Positions 35,781 through 45,100 of a DNA stretch of 64,000 nt are shown here, piece by piece. The notes beneath the pieces are model-generated. The model did no database searches. It was not told the origin of the DNA and saw nothing but the letters and a program-made list of their open reading frames with translations. The stretch is from Oscillatoria sp. FACHB-1407 (GTDB lineage Bacteria > Cyanobacteriota > Cyanobacteriia > Elainellales > Elainellaceae), in contig NZ_JACJSA010000029.1 of the NCBI RefSeq assembly GCF_014697545.1, positions 1-64,000 on the forward strand, read 5' to 3'. The position numbers were made by a program, and so were the translations under genes. How positions within the stretch are numbered: the first letter of the stretch is position 1; every line of letters starts with the position of its first letter.

Positions 35781-35920
35781 TGGTTGACTGACAAAACTCC
35801 AGAAGCCCTTCCTCTCTTAGAACGAAAGAGGGCTTTGAGAGCACTGATAAGCCTTTTGCTCTCCTTCTTTGTGATAGAAGGGGCTGGGGAATGAGGGGTA
35901 AAAGTTTTGTCAGCCAACCA
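35781..35920. mobile_element. MITE-like element with 18-bp terminal inverted repeats
   Basis: The left end TGGTTGACTGACAAAACT matches the complement of the right end AGTTTTGTCAGCCAACCA at 17 of 18 positions. The 140-bp body has internal inverted repeats (AGAGAGC-type and CCCTTC/GAAGGG arms) and no coding frame. No clear target duplication was seen at the boundaries as drawn. It is probably mobilised by a transposase encoded elsewhere. Confidence 0.7.
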
Positions 35921-36291
35921 TATCGATAGTCACTTTGTAATCGATTTCAGGTTACTAAGCTGTCAACAACTCCTTATGTTGGGACTGTTTGCAATTGTTC
36001 AGCTTTTGAGTGCATCGAGTGTTTAGGAGGCTTAACGAGATTACAACCTTTCAGCCCGTTAAGGTTTCATTAATTCTCCCCCAACTACCAGACGCCTCTC
36101 TACTTCCTTTGTTCTATGTCCACAGAGTAAGAGTTGTTGATAATTTTTCATAGAAGTGAATTCTATGAGAGCTAAGCCTTCAAAGGACTGCTATAAAATG
36201 CTTTGCTCAGACTCAATTACGGGGATAGTGACTATAATAGTATTTTTGTATTCTACCAATCGGCGGATTCTGGTTAAAACTTAAAAAAGCT
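35921..36291. other. Intergenic region upstream of the large nuclease gene
   Basis: About 370 bases, AT-rich, with no gene. It contains a dyad CTTAACG/CGTTAAG (about 36030-36065) and, 55-65 bases before the next start, ATAGT-G-ACTAT followed by a good -10-like TATAAT (36233-36238). No ribosome site is evident at the next gene. Confidence 0.4.
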
Positions 36292-39200
36292 ATGACTGGA
36301 AAACAGCGACAATCTGAGTCAGTAGCCTTTTGCCCGTCTGACTTCATGAGGGCGCGGCGACCCCATCTCTTTTCTGATACACAGGTAGTCGGAGAACCGC
36401 TTTTAGGACGAAGTTTCCTTGAATATCATTTGGAAAAGTTGACTAGTCGTAGTCAAGAAAAGGATTTTGAGCATTTCTGCCGACGATTGGCAGAAAAAGA
36501 GCTTTGCCCTAATCTTTTACCTCAAACGGGACCCACTGGAGGAGGAGATAGCAAAGTAGATTCTGAAACTTATCCTGTATCTGATGCTGTTTCGCTTCTT
36601 TGGTATGAAGGGATTGGACGTGAAGCTGCTTCAGATCGTTGGGCTTTTGCTATTAGTGCTAAGCGAGAATGGCGTTCAAAAGTTCGCTCTGATGTGCAAG
36701 GAATTGTAGAAACGCAGCGTGGTTATGCCTTAATTTATTTTATTAGTAGTCAGTTCATCAAGGACAAAGATCGATCTGCTATTGAGGATGAACTGTTCAA
36801 AAAATACAATGTGATCGTACGAGTTCTGGACAGAACTTGGATACTCGATAAGGTGTTTCAGAACAAGCGTGAACATCTAGCTATAGAAACTCTCAGAATT
36901 AGTTCAACACTGACTCCATCTGTTAAGAAGGGGGCTTTAGATGTAGTTCGTGAATCTGAGTTGAGTGAGTTAGAGGTGCACATACAAGATCCTACTCGCT
37001 ATCAAGGAATTGAGTATCAACTTGTTGAGGACTGTATTGAGGCTGCTAGGTTATCACGTGAACTGGAATTACCACGTATAGAGGTTGAAGGACGCTTTGC
37101 ACGGGCTGAACGTGTAGCTGAACAGTATGGAACGCATCAGCAGAAGCTTCAATGTGCTTACGATAAAGCGTGGACTTCTTTCTGGTGGCATGATGACTTT
37201 AGTGCTTTTAATTGCATTTACGATAATGTTGAACGTTTAGCTGTTGGGAGTAGTCAAGTTACAGATATCGAACTCTTGGCTAACTTGTGGCAGTTATTGT
37301 GGGCTACTGTGAAACGTTCGCAACTTAATGTTTTGGATGCAAAGCTAGATACACGAACTAAAACTTTGCGTACTGAACTACAAAGACTTCAATCTGAACT
37401 AGATAGACCGAGTACTGTTTTACAGTCACGGTCTATTGGTTTATTAATGGATCTTAACCAGTGCAATGATAAACCTTTTGAATTAAAGAGGATACTTGGT
37501 GAGTTCTGTAAAGTATTTGAAGAGTGTAGAGGTTTAGTTAACTTTCCTGTAACCTCTCTTGTCGAAATTCTCATGGAGCTAGGAGAGTATTTTTCTGATG
37601 ATCCTAACTTTGATGAGCTTTTTGAGTCTGTGCTTTTGCTCTCTCAGGAACGGGAGAGCAGAGCAGCTTCTGGTCGTATGCTTTTGACACGAGGAAAACA
37701 AAAGCTTTTTAGAGGTAAACATTACGAAGCAATTTCTCTTCTTGGTCGAGCGCAACATGACTTAGCTATGCACGAGTGCCGTGGTGAATTGATTGCTGCT
37801 CTGGCGCTATGTGCAACTGCCTATGAATCAGTAGGTTTACTATGGGCTGCACGAGCCAATATGCTTTTAGCAGCATCTCAGGCTTTTAGCGAGTATTGGG
37901 AAAACGGTACAGTTACTATCCAAGCTTTTGCTTGCTTGCAGCGTTTGGTTTGGATTGAACTACAACTAGGACAAGTTCCACTTGCTCTTACTTGGATTGA
38001 AAATGCTACGGTCATTGCAAAAGTTTTAGACTTTGATGAGGAAGCTCAAGAAAAATATCTTAAAGAGAGGGAAAATCAAGACCAAGTTCTTGGAATTCTT
38101 CTTCTCAAAACTCCTTTCAAAGATTTGCATTACTTAAGCTGTCTCCCAGCAAAGCTTGAAAATCTTGGTCTTGAGCATTCACTTATAGCGTCATTATATG
38201 CACTAGGTTATGAAGACACCCTTCGTTCAGATGGTTGGCTTCCTCATGAAGAGGATGAATCGTGTGTTCGTGGTCTTTTTGATGCATGGATGTCACAACC
38301 AGCGAATCATGATTTGCCAGAATTTCCAGAGTTCTTAATAGAAGATGAGGCTACTCTTTGCTCCCAGGTATTAGGCTGCAATGTAGTTGCTGAAGTGCCG
38401 AACAATAATAGATCTTTATTTATTGGCGAATCAATTCTTGCTGCTTTTGAAGCTTTTCTTGCAACAAGTCTTGATTCTAGTTTGTTTCCTCACCAATCGA
38501 ATATAAGGCTTCGGATAATCCCTTCAGCTTCAATTGTTGATGCTATTGATTTTTCTATTCATGAAGGAAGGTCAGAATATCTTGAGACTTTGATAGAGGT
38601 ACGGCATTCTGTACATGAGTCTTATGCTGTGAATTTGAGTTCTGAAAAATTAAGTGCAAAGCTGTTTTCATTGGTTGTTGAATTGGTTTGTCGTATAGCT
38701 TTTATCTCGGAGCCAGAGCAGTATTTTGATAGGCTTATGCGAGAGGAGGATGCCTTTTCGCGTGCGTTTGATTTTACTAATGTTGCTATAGCAATCTGGA
38801 ATATTTTAGGGGTGTCTCCAAAAGTTAGACTTTTAGATTGGCAGCCAGGTAATACAGAAATGAATTTTCCGCTTCGTCGGACAAGTATCTGGAATGGTGA
38901 GGCAATTCATTCTGTTTCTATTGATCAAGAGACTTTGGTAGCACCTAAGTCAGGTAAAGGTGAAGTTCCTTCAGAGATTAGAGGTGTTGATCATCTTAAA
39001 CATCGTGATCGTAAAGTTTATTCACTTCTTGATATTGCTCTCTGGAATAAAGCTAATTGGAAGGGAACTGGCTTTGGTTTCATTCCAAATAATCAGAATC
39101 TTCCACTGTTAAACCTTGCACTTCTATTTCGTAACGAAAGCGCCTGTAAGCAAATATTTTCTCAGTGGAGGCAGGAGATGGGAGATGAAGATATAGAAGA

Positions 39201-39636
39201 AAAGATTAGAATATCTATTATTACTGGAATTGATGTTGACAATCCGGCATTCTATCGTGTAGTTATTGGGATAAATCCTGATTGTATAAAAGCATCTAAT
39301 AACTCTCAATTTATAACGACATCTCGTATTAATACGATGGAACCGAGGGATTCAAAGAATCTTGATCAGTTCGTCAGGTTTTTTAAGGAGTTAGGGTTCT
39401 ATATCCTTGTTCCAGGTTATCTTTCTGAAGATTCTTCTACTGCTGAGTTTTTTTGGAAATTGGGAGTTTTGAAGCGTCAGCTTTTTATTCGCCCTGCTTG
39501 GCAGATAGGAGAGCATGATTTTGATTTGTGTGGCATTCAGCTTGATGACAAGATAATCATTCCTAAAGATATTAGTGACCCACCTATCATGGGCGCTTTG
39601 AATCAAATTAGAAGAATGAGATCTCAGCGATCTTGA
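36292..39636 (+). CDS. Large protein with N-terminal PD-(D/E)XK-like nuclease and helical solenoid
   Basis: A 1,114-residue protein, AT-rich compared with both flanks. The N-terminus (about 50-200) looks like a restriction-endonuclease fold: FEHFCRRLAEKELCPN, then GGGDSKVDSETYP (catalytic Asp, about 84-91), then WAFAISAKREWRSKV (the x-x-K motif near 122) and RGYALIYFIS. Residues about 230-650 are TPR-like helical repeats (LLTRGKQKLFRGKHYEAISLL at 455-475 as the clearest unit, split). The last 450 residues are mixed alpha/beta and unrecognised. No ATPase motif is seen. The nuclease-plus-sensor plan and the HEPN-like and HNH genes downstream suggest a defence effector; the system was not recognised. 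Confidence 0.65.
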   Translation: MTGKQRQSESVAFCPSDFMRARRPHLFSDTQVVGEPLLGRSFLEYHLEKLTSRSQEKDFEHFCRRLAEKELCPNLLPQTGPTGGGDSKVDSETYPVSDAVSLLWYEGIGREAASDRWAFAISAKREWRSKVRSDVQGIVETQRGYALIYFISSQFIKDKDRSAIEDELFKKYNVIVRVLDRTWILDKVFQNKREHLAIETLRISSTLTPSVKKGALDVVRESELSELEVHIQDPTRYQGIEYQLVEDCIEAARLSRELELPRIEVEGRFARAERVAEQYGTHQQKLQCAYDKAWTSFWWHDDFSAFNCIYDNVERLAVGSSQVTDIELLANLWQLLWATVKRSQLNVLDAKLDTRTKTLRTELQRLQSELDRPSTVLQSRSIGLLMDLNQCNDKPFELKRILGEFCKVFEECRGLVNFPVTSLVEILMELGEYFSDDPNFDELFESVLLLSQERESRAASGRMLLTRGKQKLFRGKHYEAISLLGRAQHDLAMHECRGELIAALALCATAYESVGLLWAARANMLLAASQAFSEYWENGTVTIQAFACLQRLVWIELQLGQVPLALTWIENATVIAKVLDFDEEAQEKYLKERENQDQVLGILLLKTPFKDLHYLSCLPAKLENLGLEHSLIASLYALGYEDTLRSDGWLPHEEDESCVRGLFDAWMSQPANHDLPEFPEFLIEDEATLCSQVLGCNVVAEVPNNNRSLFIGESILAAFEAFLATSLDSSLFPHQSNIRLRIIPSASIVDAIDFSIHEGRSEYLETLIEVRHSVHESYAVNLSSEKLSAKLFSLVVELVCRIAFISEPEQYFDRLMREEDAFSRAFDFTNVAIAIWNILGVSPKVRLLDWQPGNTEMNFPLRRTSIWNGEAIHSVSIDQETLVAPKSGKGEVPSEIRGVDHLKHRDRKVYSLLDIALWNKANWKGTGFGFIPNNQNLPLLNLALLFRNESACKQIFSQWRQEMGDEDIEEKIRISIITGIDVDNPAFYRVVIGINPDCIKASNNSQFITTSRINTMEPRDSKNLDQFVRFFKELGFYILVPGYLSEDSSTAEFFWKLGVLKRQLFIRPAWQIGEHDFDLCGIQLDDKIIIPKDISDPPIMGALNQIRRMRSQRS

Positions 39637-39652
39637 AAAGGACAACGATGAT

Positions 39653-40285
39653 ATGTATCAATCTACTGATTCACAAGCAATCAAAGAGAGCATAAAACTT
39701 GCACGGCAACTACTCAGTCGGTGTGCAGAGAAGTCTAATTCTTTTGAATCTGATATCGTTACTGCGCTTCACTTACCCTGTGCCTCAGATTATAGTTCAA
39801 TTATCGATTGCTTCTATTTACTTGAAGACACTGAGTTAGCAAAAGATTATATAAGGCGAAATGGTCTAGGTTCTTTTGAAGATCAAAAAGACTTTGGGCT
39901 TGTTTACTTGAAATTTTATGGATTAATGAATGCTTGCTATCTTCAGCAGCAAGCAATTATTGTTTGTACTGAAAAACTTCAGTTAGCGATCGATCTGACA
40001 AACATTAAATCAAGCCAAATTATTCAGTATCGAAATGACTTTGCTGCACACAGCCCCAATAGAGGGAGAGGAGGGGCAACTCACTCATACATTCTCGATA
40101 GGTTTGGTTTGTTGGAGGGGCGTGTAGCTGGGTACACTGCCAACTCGCCTTCTGGGTTAGTCTTTCGGGATGTAACTTTGGTTGATTTACTCTCCGAGTG
40201 GGATACAGCATTGCAGCCTGTACTAAGCTCTATCTGCACTTATATCGCTACTTCGGCTCAAAATATTCTTAATGAAGAGATATAG
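39653..40285 (+). CDS. Possible HEPN-domain protein
   Basis: A 210-residue helical protein starting 17 bases after the large nuclease gene, with AAAGGACAAC upstream. The segment IQYRNDFAAHSPNRG (about 124-138) has the R-x(5)-H arrangement with the RN start and AAH end seen in HEPN ribonucleases. The surrounding helices (FYGLMNACYLQQQAIIVCTE) fit the four-helix HEPN bundle. HEPN proteins act as RNA-cutting toxins or helpers in defence systems. The short gap implies an operon with the upstream gene. The domain call is by motif only and needs profile confirmation. Confidence 0.5.
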   Translation: MYQSTDSQAIKESIKLARQLLSRCAEKSNSFESDIVTALHLPCASDYSSIIDCFYLLEDTELAKDYIRRNGLGSFEDQKDFGLVYLKFYGLMNACYLQQQAIIVCTEKLQLAIDLTNIKSSQIIQYRNDFAAHSPNRGRGGATHSYILDRFGLLEGRVAGYTANSPSGLVFRDVTLVDLLSEWDTALQPVLSSICTYIATSAQNILNEEI

Positions 40286-40323
40286 AGTATCTCTGAAAAG
40301 GAAGACAGACATCTTGCTACGTT

Positions 40324-40342
40324 ATACTACAAGGAGTAGTAT
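40324..40342. promoter_or_regulatory. Palindrome before the HNH gene
   Basis: Perfect 7-bp arms ATACTAC/GTAGTAT with spacer AAGGA, 22 bases before the GTG of the HNH gene. It could be an operator; a short hairpin at this place could also affect ribosome access. Confidence 0.45.
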
Positions 40343-40363
40343 GTTTATTGGATAACCCTCCTT

Positions 40364-41722
40364 GTGTTTACACATTTTGAGCAACTACCTAGGCGTGCTT
40401 CAGAGTTAACAAAGTGTTTCTATTGTGAAACTTTGCTTCCTGCAACAGCAAAAGAACATATCTTCAACTCGTCCTGGGGTGGTTCACACAAAACGGGGAA
40501 CTTGATTTGTGACGAGTGTAACAGTAGCTTTTCGCAGCAGACAGATGTGGCTTTTGCAGTTTATGTAAAAGCTGTTATGAATTCGTGGGTATTTAAAGGA
40601 GAGCGTCATAAGGAAGTACCTAAGATCTTCCTAGACAATGAATATTTCTTAGACCAAGGGGCTAAGTTAGTGCTAAAGCAACCCCTTGTTGAAGACGAGA
40701 TTTTGGCTGATGGAACAATACAATCAAATTTAACTTTTAATTCTAGAGGGCAAGCTACTCGTTGGATAGAAGGAGATGGCATGGCTAATTGGCTAGGCAG
40801 ATCTCCTTCTGTTGAAGAGCAAGATAATCTTAAGAGAATTATCAGGCAAGTACAACCAGCTACAACAGATGCACAGCCTCAGCTTACCTCAGTACAGTTG
40901 AATTTGCGGGAGCAGTATCGTTCTACGGCGCACACACTCCTCAAGTGTCTTGGCTTTTTCTTACCTGAGTGGGTTCAGGGAGATTTAACTAAGCCAATTC
41001 GAGAGTTTGCAAGATATGACCAGGGAGATTGGCGCAGTTTTGCTGTTCAAGCTGAGCAATTATTTTCAATAGCAGAACAAGCAACAGAAATTTTGGGTTT
41101 AGGAGTTCATCATAATTCAGTAGAAATTTACTGGAGTTCTTCGACGAAGCTAGTAGTTGGAGTTTTGACCATTCTAAACCGTGTTAAGAGAGCGGTTGTT
41201 ATAGCCCAAAACTATTCTGGACCAGACCGCATTCTATATGTTGTAGAAAGTACAAATGGTTCTAAGAAGCCACCTGATTCAGTGTTTACTGAATTTGATC
41301 AAAATTATTCTCCTTTGCCCTTGCTCGCTGTCCAGTATTTTACTTCTCCTAACACAATCAAGCAGTATTTTCATGCTGAGACTTCAGCTTTGATGGGAAT
41401 TAGTTATCCCATTGATGCAATCACTGCTCGTTTGGTTCAACAGATTGAGAAGAAAAATAAGGAAAACCTAAAGCTTGATCAAACAAACTTAGAAGAATAT
41501 CTAAGTTTGTTTCTAGACTTTTTTGTAGATTTAGGGAAAATTACTGGTAATCCCGTAGATACTCAAAAGGTTCGCTCTAGCCTTCTTAGACATGGCTTTG
41601 CTGCTATGCCTAATCGACATACTGGAAAGCTTTACACAGATACGGATGTGGAATCCTTGATGGCATTTGTGTTTAAGCGTTCTACGGAGGATTTCCAAAA
41701 TGAGAGATTTCGGGAGAGCTAA
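40364..41722 (+). CDS. HNH endonuclease domain protein, 452 residues
   Basis: It starts at GTG; no strong ribosome site was seen. The N-terminal HNH/zinc module comprises CFYC near 18, AKEHIFNSSWGG (catalytic His) near 28, then LICDECNSSFS near 49. The remaining 390 residues are helical/mixed with no recognised domain, and contain KNKENLKLDQTNLEEYLSLF near 365. The EHI-type HNH proteins cut DNA in restriction or homing contexts. Base composition matches the two upstream AT-rich genes, which supports joint acquisition. Whether it belongs to the same functional set is not certain. Confidence 0.75.
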   Translation: MFTHFEQLPRRASELTKCFYCETLLPATAKEHIFNSSWGGSHKTGNLICDECNSSFSQQTDVAFAVYVKAVMNSWVFKGERHKEVPKIFLDNEYFLDQGAKLVLKQPLVEDEILADGTIQSNLTFNSRGQATRWIEGDGMANWLGRSPSVEEQDNLKRIIRQVQPATTDAQPQLTSVQLNLREQYRSTAHTLLKCLGFFLPEWVQGDLTKPIREFARYDQGDWRSFAVQAEQLFSIAEQATEILGLGVHHNSVEIYWSSSTKLVVGVLTILNRVKRAVVIAQNYSGPDRILYVVESTNGSKKPPDSVFTEFDQNYSPLPLLAVQYFTSPNTIKQYFHAETSALMGISYPIDAITARLVQQIEKKNKENLKLDQTNLEEYLSLFLDFFVDLGKITGNPVDTQKVRSSLLRHGFAAMPNRHTGKLYTDTDVESLMAFVFKRSTEDFQNERFRES

Positions 41723-41853
41723 CAGCTGCACCAATATAAGAGACACTGATTTTCCCGTTATTTTGAAGACGGGGAATCTGGTGTCATACAAGAATATGTA
41801 GCTTCCTTAAAAATTATGCACCCGTTACCATTTTTCTAATATTAGGGAAGCAT

Positions 41854-41875
41854 AAATATGATGTACGTCATATTT
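41854..41875. promoter_or_regulatory. Operator-like palindrome over the XRE start codon
   Basis: A near-perfect palindrome with core ATATGATGTACGTCATAT (one mismatched pair, arms extended by AA/TT) covers both possible ATG codons of the XRE gene. Binding here would block transcription or translation of the whole helicase-methyltransferase module, as expected for a control protein. Confidence 0.55.
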
Positions 41876-42166
41876 TGCCCAAATCCCTTGCAAAAGCCCT
41901 ACTCAATCAAGCAGCCAGAAGCGGGTCGCTTCATCCGAGATCTGCGTCAATTGACCGGATTGACGCAGGAGCAGTTTGGGCTGCGGGTTGGGGTGTCTTA
42001 TGAAACTGTAAGCCGATGGGAGAACGGAAGGATGCAGCCTTCCTCTCTAGCGTTCAGGCAGCTTCAGCAGTTAGCCCAGGAGTTTGGAGACACGGGTAAA
42101 GCTTTGTTAGAACGGTATACATCTGATCCCCTATCTCCAGGAGCGCCGTCGTATGGTTCGACTTGA
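41858..42166 (+). CDS. XRE-family regulator (controller of downstream restriction-like module)
   Basis: A 102-residue Cro/cI-type protein. The HTH is at about 24-62 (LRQLTGLTQEQFGLRVGVSY, ETVSRWENGRMQP). It overlaps the helicase gene by 14 bases, so it is the first gene of the module. Such genes in this position usually act as C-proteins controlling modification and attack genes. A palindrome lies across its start codons. It is similar in plan to the XRE protein at 2630-2872. Two adjacent ATG codons (41858, 41861) are both possible starts. Confidence 0.85.
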   Translation: MMYVIFCPNPLQKPYSIKQPEAGRFIRDLRQLTGLTQEQFGLRVGVSYETVSRWENGRMQPSSLAFRQLQQLAQEFGDTGKALLERYTSDPLSPGAPSYGST

Positions 42167-45100
42167 GGACTTGGTTCGCGGCGCGACGGTTAAAGGGATT
42201 CTGCCGAATCACCATGTTGTCATCGTGGATGTGACCCAGCACAGTGATGATGTGATTGAACTGGTCTATAAGGATGCCAGTGGCAATTTGGGGAATGAAC
42301 TGGTTTTACGCGATCGCGAACCCGACTTAGAAATTGTCACTACCGGACAGCCCTGGAGCTTTGATGGCGATGGAGCCATGCTGCGGTTGGTGTCAGAAGC
42401 TCACCGGATTCGACTGGCACATCTCTTTGATCCACTGCTGGCAGTTCATACCTCACTGGTGGAACCGCTGCCCCACCAGATCACAGCAGTTTATGGGGAA
42501 ATGATTCCCCGGCAACCCCTACGGTTTTTGCTGGCAGATGACCCCGGAGCCGGAAAGACGATCATGGCAGGGTTGTTGATGCGAGAGTTGCTGATCCGGG
42601 GAGACTTACACCGTTGTTTGGTAGTTTGTCCTGGCAGCTTGGCGGCTCAGTGGCAGGATGAACTGTTTCAGAAATTCCACCTGCCATTTGAGATTTTGAC
42701 GAACGATCGCATTGAAGCGGCTCGTACTGGGAATGCCTTCACCGAAATTCCCCTACTGATCGTGCGTCTGGATAAGCTGAGTCGTAATGATGACTTGCAG
42801 GCAAAGCTGGCACAGACCGATTGGGACTTGGTGATCTGCGACGAGGCGCATAAGATGTCAGCCTCGTTTTTTGGGGGTGAAGTCAAGGAGACGAAGCGGT
42901 ACAAGCTGGGCAAGCTGCTGGGGGATGTCACTCGCCACCTCCTGTTGATGACGGCAACACCCCACAACGGGAAAGAGGAAGACTTTCAACTCTTCATGGC
43001 ATTGCTGGATAGCGATCGCTTCGAGGGCAGGTTCCGAGGGGGCACTAACACAACCGACACTTCAGACCTGATGCGGCGGTTGGTGAAGGAAGACTTGCTC
43101 AAGTTTGACGACAAGCCCCTTTTCCCAGAACGCAAGGCTTATACCGTTGGCTATCGTCTTTCTGACCTGGAGCAGCAGCTTTACCACAAGGTCACGGAGT
43201 ACGTGCGGGAGGAGTTCAATCGGGCGGATGCGCTGGAAAATAATGGGCGCAAGGGCACGGTTGGTTTTGCGTTGACTATCTTGCAACGACGGTTGGCATC
43301 CTCTCCAGAGGCAATCTATCAGTCGATCCATCGTCGTCGAGAGCGGTTGCAGAAACGGCTTCAGGAGGAAGAGGCATTCAAGCGGGGCTTAGGTGCCCAA
43401 CTTGATTTTGGACGGACGATCGACCCGGAGGACTGGGAAGACGATTTTGATGATGTGCCAGAGGATGAGCGGGAGTCCACCGAAGAAGAAGTAGTGGACC
43501 AGGCGACGGCAGCACGGACGGTGGCTGAACTGCAAGCTGAAATTGAGCAGCTAAACCAGATTGAGCAGTTGGCTCTAAAGGTCAAGCGCAGCGGTAAGGA
43601 TAAGAAGTGGGAGGAACTCTCTAATCTCCTGCAAAACGAGGCGGAGTTGTTTGACGCGCACGGACATCGCCGCAAGCTGGTTCTCTTTACTGAACACCGC
43701 GACACACTCAACTACCTTGCCGATCGCATCCGTACTTTAATCGGTCGCTCTGAAGCGGTCGTGATGATTCACGGCGGCATGGGACGCGAGCAGCGCAAGA
43801 AAGCGGAGGAGTCCTTCAAGCAAGATGTAACGGTTCAAGTGCTGCTGGCAACGGATGCTGCCGGGGAGGGGATTAACCTTCAACGAGCGCATTTGATGGT
43901 GAATTATGACTTGCCCTGGAACCCCAATCGGCTAGAGCAACGGTTTGGACGGATTCACCGGATTGGGCAAACGGAGGTCTGTCATCTCTGGAACCTGGTG
44001 GCAGAGGAAACCCGTGAGGGTGAGGTTTACCTGACGCTGCTGCGAAAGTTGGATCTAGAACAGAAAGCCTTGGGCGGCAAAGTCTTTGATGTGTTGGGCA
44101 AGGCGATCGCCGGGAAAGACCTGCGTGACCTCCTGATTGAAGCGATTCGTTATGGCGATCGCCCCGACATTCGGGCAAAGCTGAATCAGGTGGTGTCAGA
44201 CCGTTTGGATCAGCAACGGTTGCGCGAACTCTTAGAAGAACGGGCATTGGCGCGAGACACGATGGATGCCTCCAGAGTGCAGCAGATTCGAGAAGATATG
44301 GATCGGGCAGAGGCACGGCGGCTCCAACCCCACTTTATTGCGGCATTTTTCCTGGAAGCGTTTGCCAATCTAGGCGGGACTGCCAAGCAGCGAGAACCCA
44401 AGCGGTATGAGATTACCCACGTCCCGGCAATCATTCGCAGTCAGGATCGGCAAATTGGAGTGAGGGAACCGATTCTGCGGAGTTATGAGCGGATTTGTTT
44501 TGAGAAGGGACTGATCAATGTTCCTGGTAAGCCACCCGCAGCCTTTGTCTGTCCGGGGCACCCTCTGCTGGAAGCGGTTACAGAAATCACCCTGGATCGG
44601 CATCGGGACTTGCTAAAGCAAGGAGCCGTTCTGGTCGATGAAAACGATTTTGGTGAGCAGGTCCGGGCGCTGGTTTACCTGGAGCATTCGATCCAGGATG
44701 CCAGTACCGACAGCAGCGGCAAGCGACGGGTAGTGTCGCGGCGGATGCAGTATGTGGAGATTGATGCAGAGGGCAACACTCAAAATGCCGGGTATGCGCC
44801 CTACCTCAATTACCGACCGTTGCGGGAAGAGGAGAAGCCATTCGTTGCCCCAGTGTTGGAGCAAGACTGGCTGAAGAATAACCTCGAACCCCAGGCAACC
44901 AAGTATGCGATCGCCCACTTGATGCCAGAGCATTTGCGGGAGGTGAAGCAGCGCAAGGAGGATCTGGTTGCCAAGACGATGAAAGCAGTCAAGGAGCGGC
45001 TGACCAAAGAGATCTATTACTGGGATCAGCAGGCGGAGCAACTGAAGCAACAGGAAGCGGCGGGGAAGGTCAATGCCAAGATTAATTCGGCTAAAGCCAG

